Of a DNA stretch of 64,000 nucleotides, positions 36,962-47,076 are shown in pieces. Source of the DNA: Corticibacter populi (GTDB taxonomy: Bacteria; Pseudomonadota; Gammaproteobacteria; Burkholderiales; Burkholderiaceae_C); assembly GCF_004217315.1 (NCBI RefSeq), contig NZ_SGWR01000002.1:978026-1042025 (forward strand). The letters are read 5' to 3'. Each line of letters starts with the position of its first letter. Position 1 is the stretch's first letter. Under the pieces are notes generated by a model. That model saw only the letters and a list, made by a program, of their open reading frames with translations. It did no database searches and was not told the origin of the DNA. Position numbers and translations under genes: made by a program.

Positions 36962-39163
36962 TCAGGCCTTGGCCTTGAACTTCAGGCGCCAGGCGTGCAG
37001 CAGTGGCTCGGTGTAGCCGCTGGGCTGCGCCACGCCCTTGAACACCAGGTCGCAGGCGGCGCGGTAGGCATAGGAGGTCTCGAAGTGGCCGGCCATCGGC
37101 AGGTAGGCCGGATCGCCCGCATTCTGCTGGTCCACCACCGCCGCCATGCGCTCGAAGGTTTCGTGCACCTGGGCCTCGCTGACCACGCCGTGCAGCAGCC
37201 AGTTGGCGATGTGCTGGCTGGAAATGCGCAGCGTGGCGCGGTCTTCCATCAGGCCGATGTTGTTGATGTCGGGCACCTTGGAGCAGCCCACGCCCTGGTC
37301 GATCCAGCGCACCACGTAGCCGAGGATGCCCTGGATGTTGTTGTCCAGCTCCTGCTGGCGCTCCGCGGCGCTCCAGGTGGCATCGGCCACCACCGGGATG
37401 GTCAGCAGGTCGGCGAGCAGGCTGTCACGCACCGATTCGTAGGCGGTCTTCTCCAGCTCTTCCTGGATCGCCTTGACGTCGACCTGGTGGTAATGCAGCG
37501 CATGCAGCGTGGCGGCGGTGGGCGAAGGCACCCAGGCGGTGTTGGCGCCGGCCTTGGGGTGGCCGATCTTGGCCTTGAGCATCTCGGCCATCAGATCCGG
37601 CATGGCCCACATGCCCTTGCCGATCTGGGCGCGCCCGCGCAGGCCGGCGGACAGGCCCACCAGCACGTTGTTCTTCTCGTAGGCGGCGATCCAGGCGCTG
37701 GACTTCATGTCGCCCTTGCGCAGCACCGGGCCGGCCTGCATGACGGTGTGGATTTCGTCGCCGGTGCGGTCGAGGAAGCCCGTGTTGATGAAGGCCACGC
37801 GCGCCGGCGCGGCCGCGATGCAGGCCTTGAGGTTGACGCTGGTGCGGCGCTCCTCGTCCATGATGCCGAGCTTGACGGTGTTCTCCGGCAGGCCCAGCAG
37901 CTTCTCGACGGCACCGAAGAGTTCGTTGGCGAAGGCCACCTCGGCCGGGCCGTGCATCTTCGGCTTGACGATGTAGACCGAGCCCTTGCGCGAGTTGCGG
38001 ATGCCACCCTCGCCATGGCCCTTGAGGTCGTGGATGGCGATGGCGGTGGTGATGACGGCATCCATGATGCCTTCGGGAATCTCCTGGCCGGCCTCGCCCC
38101 ACAGGATGGCCGGGTTGGTCATCAGGTGGCCGACATTGCGCAGAAACATCAGCGAGCGGCCATGCAGCTTGAGCGGCTGGCCATCGGCGCCCGTGTACTC
38201 GCGGTCGGCATGGAGGGTGCGGGTGAAGGTCTTGCCGCCCTTGCTGACCTCCTCGCTCAGCGTGCCCTTGATGATGCCCAGCCAGTTGGCATAGGCGGCG
38301 ACCTTGTCGTCGGCATCGACGGCGGCCACCGAGTCTTCCAGGTCGAGGATGGTCGAGAGCGCGGCCTCGAGCACCACATCGCTGATGCCGGCGGCATCGT
38401 CCTTGCCGATCGGCGTGCTGCGGTCGATCTGGATGTCGATGTGGATGCCGTTGTGCACCAGCAGGATGGACGAGGGGCTGGCTGCATCGCCCTGGTAGCC
38501 GGCGAACTGCGTGGGGGCCTTGAGGCGCGTGCTCTGGCCGCCGGCCAGGCGCACCACCAGCTGGCCGTCTTCGATGGCGAGGCCAGTGGCATCCTTGTAG
38601 GAGCCGGCCGCCAGCGGGGCGGAATCGTCGAGAAACTGGCGGGCAAAGGCGATCACCCGGGCACCGCGCACCGGGTTGTAGCCTTTGCCCTTGTCGGCGC
38701 CGCCGTCCTCGGGGATGGCATCGGTGCCGTACAGCGCGTCATAGAGCGAACCCCAGCGCGCGTTGGCGGCATTGAGGGCATAGCGCGCATTGAGGATGGG
38801 CACCACCAGCTGCGGGCCGGCTTGCACGGCCAGCTCGTCGTCGACGTTGGTGGTGGTGGCCTTGGCATCGGTAGGGCTTGGCACGATATAGCCGATGCCT
38901 TCGAGGAAGCTGCGGTAGGCGGCCAGATCCCGGATCGGACCGGGATTGGCCAGGTGCCAGTTGTCCAGTTCGGTCTGGAAGCGGTCGCGCTCGGCCAGCA
39001 GGGCCGCGTTGCGCGGTGCAAAATCCTTGACGAGGGCGTCGAAGCCCTGCCAGAAGGCGCTGCCGTCGATGCCGGTGCCCGGCAGGACTTGCTCATCCAC
39101 GAAGCTTTTCAGGTTGTTGGCAACCTGCAGGCCGTGGAGGGTGGTGCGTTGGGTCGTCGTCAT
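36962..39163 (-). CDS. glcB: Malate synthase G
   Basis: 733 residues, full length for the monomeric G isoform (E. coli 723). GGAGAT precedes the [20 protein letters not shown] is the malate synthase core motif, [22 protein letters not shown] and [23 protein letters not shown] are G-type segments, and [12 protein letters not shown] lies in the C-terminal lid half. It condenses glyoxylate with acetyl-CoA to malate in glyoxylate or glycolate use. Isocitrate lyase is not in the window. A LysR gene is divergent, 229 nt away, and probably regulates it. Confidence 0.96.
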   Translation of the reverse strand: MTTTQRTTLHGLQVANNLKSFVDEQVLPGTGIDGSAFWQGFDALVKDFAPRNAALLAERDRFQTELDNWHLANPGPIRDLAAYRSFLEGIGYIVPSPTDAKATTTNVDDELAVQAGPQLVVPILNARYALNAANARWGSLYDALYGTDAIPEDGGADKGKGYNPVRGARVIAFARQFLDDSAPLAAGSYKDATGLAIEDGQLVVRLAGGQSTRLKAPTQFAGYQGDAASPSSILLVHNGIHIDIQIDRSTPIGKDDAAGISDVVLEAALSTILDLEDSVAAVDADDKVAAYANWLGIIKGTLSEEVSKGGKTFTRTLHADREYTGADGQPLKLHGRSLMFLRNVGHLMTNPAILWGEAGQEIPEGIMDAVITTAIAIHDLKGHGEGGIRNSRKGSVYIVKPKMHGPAEVAFANELFGAVEKLLGLPENTVKLGIMDEERRTSVNLKACIAAAPARVAFINTGFLDRTGDEIHTVMQAGPVLRKGDMKSSAWIAAYEKNNVLVGLSAGLRGRAQIGKGMWAMPDLMAEMLKAKIGHPKAGANTAWVPSPTAATLHALHYHQVDVKAIQEELEKTAYESVRDSLLADLLTIPVVADATWSAAERQQELDNNIQGILGYVVRWIDQGVGCSKVPDINNIGLMEDRATLRISSQHIANWLLHGVVSEAQVHETFERMAAVVDQQNAGDPAYLPMAGHFETSYAYRAACDLVFKGVAQPSGYTEPLLHAWRLKFKAKA

Positions 39164-39296
39164 GGTGTGGATCTCCAGTTCTAGGGCGGTATCGGTTGTT
39201 CCTTGGATTCCTTGTATGCCGGCGCAGCGCTCCTGGCAAGGGCGTCATCGATGCCCGTGAACAGGAACATGCTCTGAGACCAGCATGGACTGGACA

Positions 39297-39325
39297 CTTT
39301 ATTCCATATTGATGTGACAATAAAG
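39297..39325. promoter_or_regulatory. Inverted repeat between glcB and the LysR gene
   Basis: CTTTATT (39297-39303) and AATAAAG (39319-39325) are perfect 7-bp arms separated by 15 bp, in the AT-rich part of the divergent promoter region. The geometry fits a LysR-type T-N11-A-like site. Confidence 0.5.
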
Positions 39326-39392
39326 CGCCTTCAAATCCATTTACTATTTACTTTTTCACAAAAGTCGCGGTTGCGTGACGGTGATCTCCAGC

Positions 39393-40367
39393 ATGGACAG
39401 GCTCAAGGCCCTTGAAACCTTCGTCAATGTCGCGGCCCGCGGCAGCCTCACGGCTGCGGCCAAGGCCGAGGACGTGGTCACGGCCATCGTCAGCCGCCGC
39501 CTCGATGCGCTGGAGGCGCATCTGGGCGTCAAGCTGCTGGTGCGCACCACGCGCCGCATCAGCCTCACGCGCGAAGGTGCGGCCTTTCTGGAGGACTGCC
39601 AGCGCCTGCTGGCCGAACTGGCCGATGCCGAGGCCAACGTCTCGGCCGGCAGCGTCAAGGCCACGGGCCACTTGCGCCTGACCGCGCCGGCCGGTTTTGG
39701 CCGTCGCCACGTGGCACCGCTGGTGCCGCGCTTTCATGCCCAGCACCCGGAGGTGCGCGTCTCGCTCAATCTCAGCGATCGGCTGGTCGATCTGGCCGGC
39801 GAGGGTTATGACTGCGCGGTGCGGGTCGGCGACCTGCCCGATTCCTCGCTGATCAGCGTGCGCCTGGCTGACAACCGGCGCCTGTGCGTGGCAGCGCCCG
39901 CCTACATCGCACGGCATGGCGTGCCGGCCACGCCGGCCGAACTGCAGCAGCACAATTGCCTGGGCCTCTCCAGCGAGGCCTCGCAAAGCCGGGGCTGGGC
40001 CTTTGCGGTGCCGCAGGATCCGGACGCTACCCGCGAGCAGCAGGACGGCGCGCCAGCCGTGCAGCGCCACATCATCCACATCAAGCCGCGTGGCGCACTC
40101 GACTGCTCCGACGGCCAGGTGCTGCACGACTGGTGCCTGGCCGGCCACGGCATTGCCTGGCGCAGTACCTGGGAGGTCGAGGCCGACATTGCCAGCGGCC
40201 GGCTGGTGCCTCTTCTGGAGGAATTCCGCGCGCCGCCCAATGGCATTTATGCGGTGTTTCCGCAGCGCAAACACATGCCGCTGCGGGTGCGACTGTGGAT
40301 CGACTTCCTGCGCGAGCAATACGAGCGGCCGGATTTCTGGTGGCGCTCTCCGGCGTCGCCATCATGA
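39393..40367 (+). CDS. LysR-family transcriptional regulator
   Basis: 324 residues from MDRLKALETF; a GTG six codons upstream is possible. The HTH (GSLTAAAKAEDVVTAIVSRRLDALEAHLGVKLLVRTTRRISLT) is at residues ~17-60, followed by a LysR substrate-binding domain (ATGHLRLTAPAGFGRRHVAPLVPRF) of the CrgA/DmlR branch. It is divergent from glcB, the usual arrangement for a LysR regulator of its neighbour, so glyoxylate or a C4 acid is a reasonable guess for the effector. It is convergent with the DUF1631 gene, 15 nt away. Confidence 0.93.
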   Translation: MDRLKALETFVNVAARGSLTAAAKAEDVVTAIVSRRLDALEAHLGVKLLVRTTRRISLTREGAAFLEDCQRLLAELADAEANVSAGSVKATGHLRLTAPAGFGRRHVAPLVPRFHAQHPEVRVSLNLSDRLVDLAGEGYDCAVRVGDLPDSSLISVRLADNRRLCVAAPAYIARHGVPATPAELQQHNCLGLSSEASQSRGWAFAVPQDPDATREQQDGAPAVQRHIIHIKPRGALDCSDGQVLHDWCLAGHGIAWRSTWEVEADIASGRLVPLLEEFRAPPNGIYAVFPQRKHMPLRVRLWIDFLREQYERPDFWWRSPASPS

Positions 40368-40382
40368 GCCGGCTGTGGGCGG

Positions 40383-42977
40383 CTACTGTGCTGTGCGTGT
40401 CGGCGGCTCGGCCGGCGCCGTGGTGGCCGCCGGCGGTGGCGACAGGCTCTGGTGCTGCGTCAGCGCCTGATATTGCGTCAGCGCCTGGCGGGTGGCGCGC
40501 AGCATCAGGCCTTCCTGGTCGAGCGGCACCAGTTGGCCGGCGTGGAAATAGCCCGCCAGGGTCTTGAGCTTGATCAGGTAGCTTCTGCCGGCCGATGACG
40601 AGAAAAGGTGCAGGTGCTTGTGGCGGCTGTGCCAGACATACTGCAGGCGGATGCCATCATCGCCATTGCCGTCATCCCCGCTGCTGCGCGCGCGGTTGGG
40701 GCCCTTGGCGTCGGCAGCCGGTGCCAGGGTGTACCAGCCGCCCAGCTCGCGGCTGCCGGCCCATGCCAGTAGCTCGGTGGGCACATCCTTCAGTGCCTCG
40801 GCATCCGCTGGCTGCAGCACCACGAGGTTGGAAGCATCCATGCCCAGCATCAGCTCGATGTTCTCGGGATTGAGCGGAATGTCGTCCACGCCCTCGGCGC
40901 TGATGAAGTTCTCCAGGTTCTCCAGGCGCCGCGACATGGCGCGCAGTTGCCCCGGGGCGAGCGTCTGGGTCTTGGCCAGGAAGGCTTCGCTGATGAGCCC
41001 GAGCAACCGGCCGAGCGCCGCTTCCTGCGCCATGTCGACCACGCCCACCAGTGCCAGCCCTTTGCGCAGGCGCCGCGTCAGCCGGGGCAGGGCCTGCGCG
41101 ACGCGGCTGCGCTCGCGCGCGCTGGTCTTGGCGCTGGTGGCCCAGACCAGCAGCGTGGCGGCACGTTTGTAGCGCAGCGTCTCCTCGTCCTGCGGGCCGA
41201 CCCGCACGGCCGAGACGGCCAGCACCTCGGCCCAGACCTTGAAGAGGAAGCTGCGCACCTCGTCCTTGATGGGCATGTCCTGCAGCATCTTGCGCAGCTC
41301 GATGGTGTATTTGACCAGCAGGGTCTCCTTCTCCTCGACCTGCTGCGCCACCGACATGGCCTTGCCCGCCTTGCGGTTCTCGGTGAGGAACTTGCGCAGG
41401 AATTTCTCGAACTCGGCCAGCGCCAGCTGAAACACCTTGGAGCCGGTGTCCGGGTACTGCTCGATCATCTGTACCAGCCGGCGCAACTCGGTCTCCAGCA
41501 CGCTGCCCTGGAAATCCGCGCCGTCGAAACCCATCGCGGCGCTGCCCATGCGGTCGATCAGGCGGCGCGCCGGGTGGTTCATGTCGCTGAAGAATTCCGG
41601 CTCGGCCAGCGCGATGCGCAGCACCGGCACCTGCAGGCGCGCGAACAGCACGCGCACCGAGGCCGGCACGCGGTCTTCCGCCAGCACGCTCTGGAACATC
41701 AGGGCCACCATCTCGATGATGGCCTTCTCGTTGGGCTTGCCGGCCTTGTCCCGGATGGCCTCCGACTGCTGGCGCGCCAGCTCGGCAATCTGCGCACCGG
41801 CAGCGGCCGGCGAGCGCACGAAAGCGGTCTGCACCACTACGCCATGGAGGTTGGCGATGCCTTGCGCCTGCTGGACATTAAGCACCTGCGCCAGGTTGGT
41901 GGAGAGGTGGGTGGGTTGCTGGCCGCCGGGTTGCGCGCCCACGCCGACCACCTGGGCCAGGCGCGCCCGCACGTCTTGCCACAGCGCCTGCACCTGTTCG
42001 AGGGCCTTCTGGCCAAACTGTGCCTGGGGCGCATGCAGCGGCGGCAACATCGCCGCCGGCTGCTGCATGATGTCGGCAACGCCCGCGCCTGGCGCGTACA
42101 GGTGCGGTGCCAGGTAGCCGGCCGCGGCGATGCCGGTCGGCCCGCCGCCCTGCGGTGCGTGGATCCAGTGCGAGGGTGGCTGCGATGCCATGCCACCCGG
42201 ACCTGCCGCCGCGGCACCCGCCCAGTCCGAGGGCGATAGCCCCGGTGGAGAGCCTGGATAGGCCCCACTACCGCCGCCGCCACCAATACCGCCACCACCG
42301 CCAGCCAGAGCGGCCGGCGGTGGTGCGGGGCGCGCCGCCGCCACCGGTTTGGCGCCATGCTCATCCAGGAAAGTGTTGGCCACCTGGTAGGCCTGCGAGA
42401 GCAGGGCCGCCCAATCACCGGCGATGGTATCCATGGCCCAGGTCAGGCTGTGCTGCGGCATGCCGGCCTTTTGCCAGGCCGTGAACAGGTTCTCGACGAT
42501 CACCGAGGGACGGATCGGATCGCGCTCCTGCAGCTCCGGCTGGCGCAGGCCCCGCAGGCGCTTGCGCAACTCGGCGAACTGCGGATCGACCCGCTCGGCG
42601 ATCCGCAGCGTCAGCTTGGAGGAGGCGATCAGGTTCTCGATGGCCTCATCGCTGATGAGTTCGAGGTCTTCGGGTTCGGCAGCGTCCTCGAGCGTCTGCA
42701 GGCCGCTCTGGCCCGAGTGCTGTGTGAACGCCTCGCGCCAGATGGCCAGCAGGCCCTGGGCCCAGTCGCGCCGCTGGCGCGCATAAGCCTGGCGCCATTC
42801 CTGCGGGGAGAAGGCCTTGTCGGCCTGCAGCTTGGCAGCATCGTCCTCGGGCACCGACTCGAAGCGCCGCAGCACCAGCTTGTCCAGCGCCGGAATGCTG
42901 CCGCACAGGTTCTGCAGGAAATGCTGCCTGGCCATGCGCGCCAGGTCATCCGCTTCGATGGAACCGCTTTGCTGCAT
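40383..42977 (-). CDS. DUF1631 family protein
   Basis: 864 residues. The ATG is preceded by AGGAGG at ideal spacing; an upstream in-frame TTG (18 codons earlier) is much less likely. The N-terminal helical part (residues ~1-190) is followed by a Gly/Pro/Ala-rich linker (~205-300). The DUF1631 core, ~320-864, contains a SVRVLFARLQVPVLRIALAEP segment and LRKMLQDMPIKDEVRSFLFKVWAEVLA. The C-terminal portion has a PilZ-like position but no clear RxxxR motif. Function is unknown; the family is found in gamma- and betaproteobacteria. It is cytosolic by sequence. Confidence 0.88.
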   Translation of the reverse strand: MQQSGSIEADDLARMARQHFLQNLCGSIPALDKLVLRRFESVPEDDAAKLQADKAFSPQEWRQAYARQRRDWAQGLLAIWREAFTQHSGQSGLQTLEDAAEPEDLELISDEAIENLIASSKLTLRIAERVDPQFAELRKRLRGLRQPELQERDPIRPSVIVENLFTAWQKAGMPQHSLTWAMDTIAGDWAALLSQAYQVANTFLDEHGAKPVAAARPAPPPAALAGGGGGIGGGGGSGAYPGSPPGLSPSDWAGAAAAGPGGMASQPPSHWIHAPQGGGPTGIAAAGYLAPHLYAPGAGVADIMQQPAAMLPPLHAPQAQFGQKALEQVQALWQDVRARLAQVVGVGAQPGGQQPTHLSTNLAQVLNVQQAQGIANLHGVVVQTAFVRSPAAAGAQIAELARQQSEAIRDKAGKPNEKAIIEMVALMFQSVLAEDRVPASVRVLFARLQVPVLRIALAEPEFFSDMNHPARRLIDRMGSAAMGFDGADFQGSVLETELRRLVQMIEQYPDTGSKVFQLALAEFEKFLRKFLTENRKAGKAMSVAQQVEEKETLLVKYTIELRKMLQDMPIKDEVRSFLFKVWAEVLAVSAVRVGPQDEETLRYKRAATLLVWATSAKTSARERSRVAQALPRLTRRLRKGLALVGVVDMAQEAALGRLLGLISEAFLAKTQTLAPGQLRAMSRRLENLENFISAEGVDDIPLNPENIELMLGMDASNLVVLQPADAEALKDVPTELLAWAGSRELGGWYTLAPAADAKGPNRARSSGDDGNGDDGIRLQYVWHSRHKHLHLFSSSAGRSYLIKLKTLAGYFHAGQLVPLDQEGLMLRATRQALTQYQALTQHQSLSPPPAATTAPAEPPTRTAQ

Positions 42978-43090
42978 CTTGGCCTCCTGCACTGCGCTGG
43001 GCTGGTGGGACGTGCGGCTGGGGGTGGACAAGCCCTAGGGCCTGTCCACACTATCCGAGGAGATCGCGTTGGAGCCAGGAGGGGCCGAGC

Positions 43091-43306
43091 GTGAAGCGGC
43101 AACCGCCGCAAGGCCGTATGCCTTGCGAGGATTGTCAACGCTGCGGGCGGCCCGCTCCGGCTCCAACCCTGCGGGATGCCATGAAAAATCGGCCCACTCG
43201 GCGTTGCCCGTCTTGCGCGTATCGACATAAGCGCTGCGACGAGTGTCTTGATTGGACAGGCTTTCCATGGCTTCGCGACTCCTTGGATGGAGTGAATAGG
43301 CGCTAG
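43091..43306 (+). CDS. Possible small zinc-ribbon-like CxxC protein
   Basis: 71 residues from a GTG with AGGAGGGG at good spacing. It has seven cysteines in clustered pairs: CEDCQRC near residues 12-18, CPSC near 39-42 and CDEC near 49-52, separated by Arg/Lys/Pro-rich segments. This is the pattern of a small zinc-binding protein and is hard to get by chance. It lies in the 325-bp gap between secF and the DUF1631 gene, opposite in strand to both. A competing 77-codon frame on the other strand (ending 43035) also has an AAGGAG, so which strand is coding is not settled. Confidence 0.45.
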   Translation: MKRQPPQGRMPCEDCQRCGRPAPAPTLRDAMKNRPTRRCPSCAYRHKRCDECLDWTGFPWLRDSLDGVNRR

Positions 43307-44253
43307 ACCACTGCGCCGGCGTTCGGGTCGTTGGGGTCGTGGCTGGCCTTCTGGGGCTTGACCAGGTCTTCACGCGTCACCCCCATCCACAGTACCAGGC
43401 CGGAGCCGACGAAGATCGACGAGTAGACGCCGAAGACGATGCCGATGGTCAGCGCCAGCGCGAAGTAATGCAGGCTGGGGCCGCCGAAGAACAGCATGCA
43501 CAGCACCATGGCCTCGGTCGAGGCGTGGGTGATGACGGTGCGGCTCATGGTGCTGGTGATGGCGTGGTCGAGCACCTGGCGCGTCGTCATCTTGCGGTGC
43601 TTGCGGAACATCTCGCGCACGCGGTCGAAGATCACCACCACCTCGTTGACCGAATAGCCGAACACCGCCAGCACGCCCGCCAGCACCGCCAGCGAGAACT
43701 CCCACTGGAAGAAGGCGAAGAAGCCCAGGATGATGACCACGTCGTGCAGGTTGGCGATGATCGCCGCGATGCCGAACTTCCACTCGAAGCGCAACGCCAG
43801 ATAGATGGCGATGCCGGCGGCCACGAAGGCCAGCGCCAGCAGGCCATTGGTGGCCAGTTCGTCGCCGACCTGCGGGCCGACGAATTCGTTGCGCAGCAGC
43901 TGCACGCCGCCGTCACCTTGGCGCAGGGCTTCGAGCACCTGCTGGCTTTGCTGGTCGGAGGTCACGCCCTGCTGCACCGGCAGGCGGATCAGCACGTCGC
44001 GCGCGGTGCCGATGTTCTGCACCTGGATGTCCGAGTAGCCCAGCGCGGCCACGCGCGAGCGCACACCCTCCAGATTGGGTGCCTGTGCGTACTGCACCTG
44101 CATCACGGTACCGCCGGTGAATTCGACCGAGAGGTTCAGGCCGCGCGTGACCAGGAAGAACACCGCCAGCACGAACAGGACGATCGAGAGGATATTGAAA
44201 GGCAGGACATACCGCATGAACGGAATGTCCCGCTTGATTCTGAAGAATTCCAT
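43303..44253 (-). CDS. secF: Protein translocase subunit SecF
   Basis: 316 residues. MEFFRIKRDIPFMRYVLPFNIL leads into TM1, followed by the periplasmic P4 domain with LNLSVEFTGGTVMQV. Five further membrane segments cluster in residues ~140-300, including the conserved VNEVVVIFDRVREMFRK and THASTEAMVLCMLFFGG parts. It works with SecD to drive late protein export using the proton-motive force. It lies 12 nt downstream of secD. Confidence 0.96.
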   Translation of the reverse strand: MEFFRIKRDIPFMRYVLPFNILSIVLFVLAVFFLVTRGLNLSVEFTGGTVMQVQYAQAPNLEGVRSRVAALGYSDIQVQNIGTARDVLIRLPVQQGVTSDQQSQQVLEALRQGDGGVQLLRNEFVGPQVGDELATNGLLALAFVAAGIAIYLALRFEWKFGIAAIIANLHDVVIILGFFAFFQWEFSLAVLAGVLAVFGYSVNEVVVIFDRVREMFRKHRKMTTRQVLDHAITSTMSRTVITHASTEAMVLCMLFFGGPSLHYFALALTIGIVFGVYSSIFVGSGLVLWMGVTREDLVKPQKASHDPNDPNAGAVV

Positions 44254-44265
44254 GGCCGCGTTTCC

Positions 44266-46179
44266 TTATGCTGCGTTGTTGGTGCGGGCAGGTGTCTGGC
44301 TGCCGGCACTGTCGGCCTCTGCGGCGGGCTTCCAGATCTGGCCGATCGAGATGGCCTTGAGGCGCTTGCGCCGTCCATACCAGAGGTTGACCAGGCCACG
44401 CGAGAAGAACACCGCCGAGAACATGCTGGTGAGCACGCCCAGGCAGTGCACCACCGCGAAGGCGCGCACCGGTCCGTGGCCGAAGGCCAGCAGCGCGAAG
44501 CCGGCGATCAGCGTGGTGATGTTCGAGTCGAGAATCGTCGCCCAGGCCCGCTCGTAGCCGGCATGGATAGCCGCCTGCGGCGACATGCCCACGCGCAGTT
44601 CCTCGCGGATGCGCTCGTTGATCAGCACGTTCGAGTCGATCGCCACGCCCAGCGCCAGCGCCAGCGCGGCAATGCCCGGCAGCGTCAGCGTCGCCTGCAG
44701 CATCGACAGCACCGCCAGCAGCAGCAGCAGGTTGACCAGCAGCGACAGCGAGGAGATCACGCCGAACACCATGTAGTAGATGCACATGAACACCACGATC
44801 AGGCCCATGCCCCAGATCACGCTGTTCTGGCCACGCTCGATGTTTTCCTGGCCCAGGCTCGGGCCGATGGTGTATTCCTCGATGATTTCCATCGGCGCGG
44901 CCAGCGCGCCCGAGCGCAGCAGCACGGCCGTCTCGGTGGCCTCGCGCGGCGACATCGAACCGGAGATCTGCACGCGCCCGCCCGGAATTTCCTCGTTGAT
45001 GTTGGGGGCCGTCACCACCGTGCCCTGGCCGCGCTCGAACAGGATGATGGCCATGCGCTTGTTGACGTTGGCGCGTGTGACGTCGCGGAAGATGCGCGCG
45101 CCCGGCGCATCGAATTCGAGGTTCACCACCGGCATGTTGCCGCGCTGCGTGTCGAAGCCAGGCTGGGCATCGAGCAGGTTCTCGCCGGTGAGGATGACCT
45201 GGCGCTGCACGATCACGCGGCGGCCGCTGGCGTCCTCGAAGGCCTCCGAACCGAACGGCACCGGCCCTGCGCCCATTTCGGCGGCACGGCCCTCGGTCGA
45301 TTCGTCGACCAGGCGGATCTGCAGCGTCGCGGTGCGGCCGATCATGCGCTTGGCCTGGGCCACATCCTGCACGCCCGGCAATTGCACGACGATGCGGTTG
45401 GCGCCCTGCTGCTGGATCACCGGCTCGGCCACGCCCAGTTCGTTGATGCGGTTGTGCAGGGTGTTGATGTTCTGCTTGAGGGCCTGCTCCTGGATGCGTT
45501 GCACCGCCTCGGACGCGAACACGAAGCGCAGGCGCTCGCCCGCGGCGGCGCTGGCCGGGTCGGGGGTGATGTCGGGCAGGGTGTCGGCCACCAGGTTGCG
45601 GATGCGGGTCTTGTCGTCCTCGTTGCGCACCGTCACCTCGATGGCCTGGCCGTCGCGGCGCATGCCGCCGTGGCGGATGTCCCGCTCGCGCAGGCTGGTG
45701 CGCAAACCGCTGAGGATGGCCTCGGCGCGCTGCGTCATGGCGCCGGCCATGTCCACCTGCAGCGTGAAGTGCACGCCGCCGCGCAGGTCCAGGCCCAGGT
45801 ACATCGGCTTGGCGTTGATGGCCTGCAGCCAGGCCGGGGTGCGCGAGAGCAGGTTGAGCGCCACCGAATACGAGGGGTTGTTCTCGTCGGGTACCAGCTC
45901 ATGGGCGATGGCGTCGCGCGCGGGCACCTGGTCGTCCTGGCGGTGCAGACGCACGCGCAGCGAACCTTCGTCGCGTTCGATGCTCTTGGCGTCGATGTTG
46001 TGGGCCTGCAGGATGTTCTGGATGCGCGATTGCAGGCCATCGTTGATGGAGGCGTCGGCCTTGAGCGAGGCCACCTGCACGGCGTAGTCCTCGCCGAAGA
46101 TGTTGGGCAGCGTATAGAGAAAGCCCACCACCAGCGCAATCGCCATGATTGCGTATTTCCATACCGGGTAACGGTTCAT
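44266..46179 (-). CDS. secD: Protein translocase subunit SecD
   Basis: 637 residues from MNRYPVWKYAIM. TM1 is at the N-terminus, then the large periplasmic P1 domain with the YLGLDLRGGVHFTLQVDM motif. Five C-terminal membrane segments lie around residues 460-620 with the conserved NVLINERIREELR and GVAIDSN parts. The RND-like fold moves substrate out of SecYEG on the periplasmic side. yajC is immediately upstream (149 nt) and secF immediately downstream. tgt and queA, which often precede yajC, are not here. Confidence 0.96.
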   Translation of the reverse strand: MNRYPVWKYAIMAIALVVGFLYTLPNIFGEDYAVQVASLKADASINDGLQSRIQNILQAHNIDAKSIERDEGSLRVRLHRQDDQVPARDAIAHELVPDENNPSYSVALNLLSRTPAWLQAINAKPMYLGLDLRGGVHFTLQVDMAGAMTQRAEAILSGLRTSLRERDIRHGGMRRDGQAIEVTVRNEDDKTRIRNLVADTLPDITPDPASAAAGERLRFVFASEAVQRIQEQALKQNINTLHNRINELGVAEPVIQQQGANRIVVQLPGVQDVAQAKRMIGRTATLQIRLVDESTEGRAAEMGAGPVPFGSEAFEDASGRRVIVQRQVILTGENLLDAQPGFDTQRGNMPVVNLEFDAPGARIFRDVTRANVNKRMAIILFERGQGTVVTAPNINEEIPGGRVQISGSMSPREATETAVLLRSGALAAPMEIIEEYTIGPSLGQENIERGQNSVIWGMGLIVVFMCIYYMVFGVISSLSLLVNLLLLLAVLSMLQATLTLPGIAALALALGVAIDSNVLINERIREELRVGMSPQAAIHAGYERAWATILDSNITTLIAGFALLAFGHGPVRAFAVVHCLGVLTSMFSAVFFSRGLVNLWYGRRKRLKAISIGQIWKPAAEADSAGSQTPARTNNAA

Positions 46180-46328
46180 GATCGTTTCACATCCATTCTG
46201 CACAGACTGGTGCAGCCATTAACGGGGCGGGCAACGCGCTTGCGGCACGGACGGCTGCGGGCCCATGCGGCGTCGCTGGCCAGCCAGGGGCTGCCGCCTT
46301 TGCCCGGCGGCAGCGGCCCGGGCGGGCT

Positions 46329-46670
46329 TCAGGCGGCGTTCTTGTCCAGCGTGCCCTTGGGCAGCACCTGGCCCACCGAGGAGCGTTGCACCTGGATTTC
46401 CACGCCAGGGGCGATTTCCAGGTGCAGCCACTGATCGGAGATCTTGTTGACCTTGCCGACGATGCCGCCCGCGGTGACGATTTCGTCACCTTTGGCCAGG
46501 GCATCGATCATGGCGCGGTGTTCCTTCTGGCGCTTCATCTGCGGACGGATCATGATGAAGTACAGCACCACGAACATCAGGACCAGCGGCAGCATGCCGG
46601 TGAGCATGGAAGCGCCGCCGGCGGCCTCGGCTGCCGGTGCGGTTTGGGCGTAAGCGTTGGAAATAAGCAA
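46329..46670 (-). CDS. yajC: Preprotein translocase accessory subunit YajC
   Basis: 113 residues using a TTG start with GGAGAT 8 nt upstream; this gives the family's usual opening (MLISNAYAQ), and there is no ATG before residue 22. One membrane helix (GMLPLVLMFVVLYFIMI) is followed by RPQMKRQKEHRAMIDALAKGDEIVTAGGIVGKV, the conserved cytosolic part. It associates with SecDF and can contact AcrB-type pumps. It is first in the yajC-secD-secF operon. Confidence 0.94.
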   Translation of the reverse strand: MLISNAYAQTAPAAEAAGGASMLTGMLPLVLMFVVLYFIMIRPQMKRQKEHRAMIDALAKGDEIVTAGGIVGKVNKISDQWLHLEIAPGVEIQVQRSSVGQVLPKGTLDKNAA

Positions 46671-47076
46671 GGTGGATCTCCAGAGATTCAGGCATTGGCA
46701 AGTGGCATGGGCCGCGCTCGGGCAGTGCCGGACCAGCGGCCACGGCAATACCCCGGCGCATGCGCACGGAGCCGCCCATTGTATGCGGGCTGCCATGGCA
46801 GCCGGTTCTGAATGGCTTTTGGGACCGATACGTCCGCTGCTTGCCGGCGCGCCGATGCGCGGCAGGCAGGCAGCCGCAAAACCCGCGGACCGCCGATTGC
46901 GGTAATTCGATGACAATGACCAGCAATGTTGCTTTAATCGGAACAATGCGTTTCATCATCGATGGTTTCCCAGCGCCGCCATCCCCGTTACAGTCGGCCA
47001 AATCGGCATGGGGCGGGCACCGCCCTTGCAGAGGTCGCCGTCGTTCTCCCATTCAAGCAGCCAGCCCCCACGAACA
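46671..47076. other. Gene-free stretch between yajC and cytochrome b561
   Basis: 406 bp separating two divergent genes. It contains a perfect 16-bp palindrome, GGCTGCCATGGCAGCC (46788-46803), and a shorter hairpin, AGCAA-TG-TTGCT, near 46921-46932 in an AT-richer patch that probably holds the yajC promoter. Nothing else is recognisable. Confidence 0.4.

Noticed and set aside
43035..43268. A 77-codon minus-strand frame starting MESLSNQD with AAGGAG upstream
   Set aside because: Kept only as an alternative: it has no recognisable pattern, while the overlapping plus-strand frame has clustered CxxC motifs and a better ribosome site.
43339..46434. A ~1030-codon plus-strand frame, His/Gln/Arg-rich
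   Set aside because: Antisense to secF-secD-yajC, which are certain; the composition is that of reversed membrane-protein codons.
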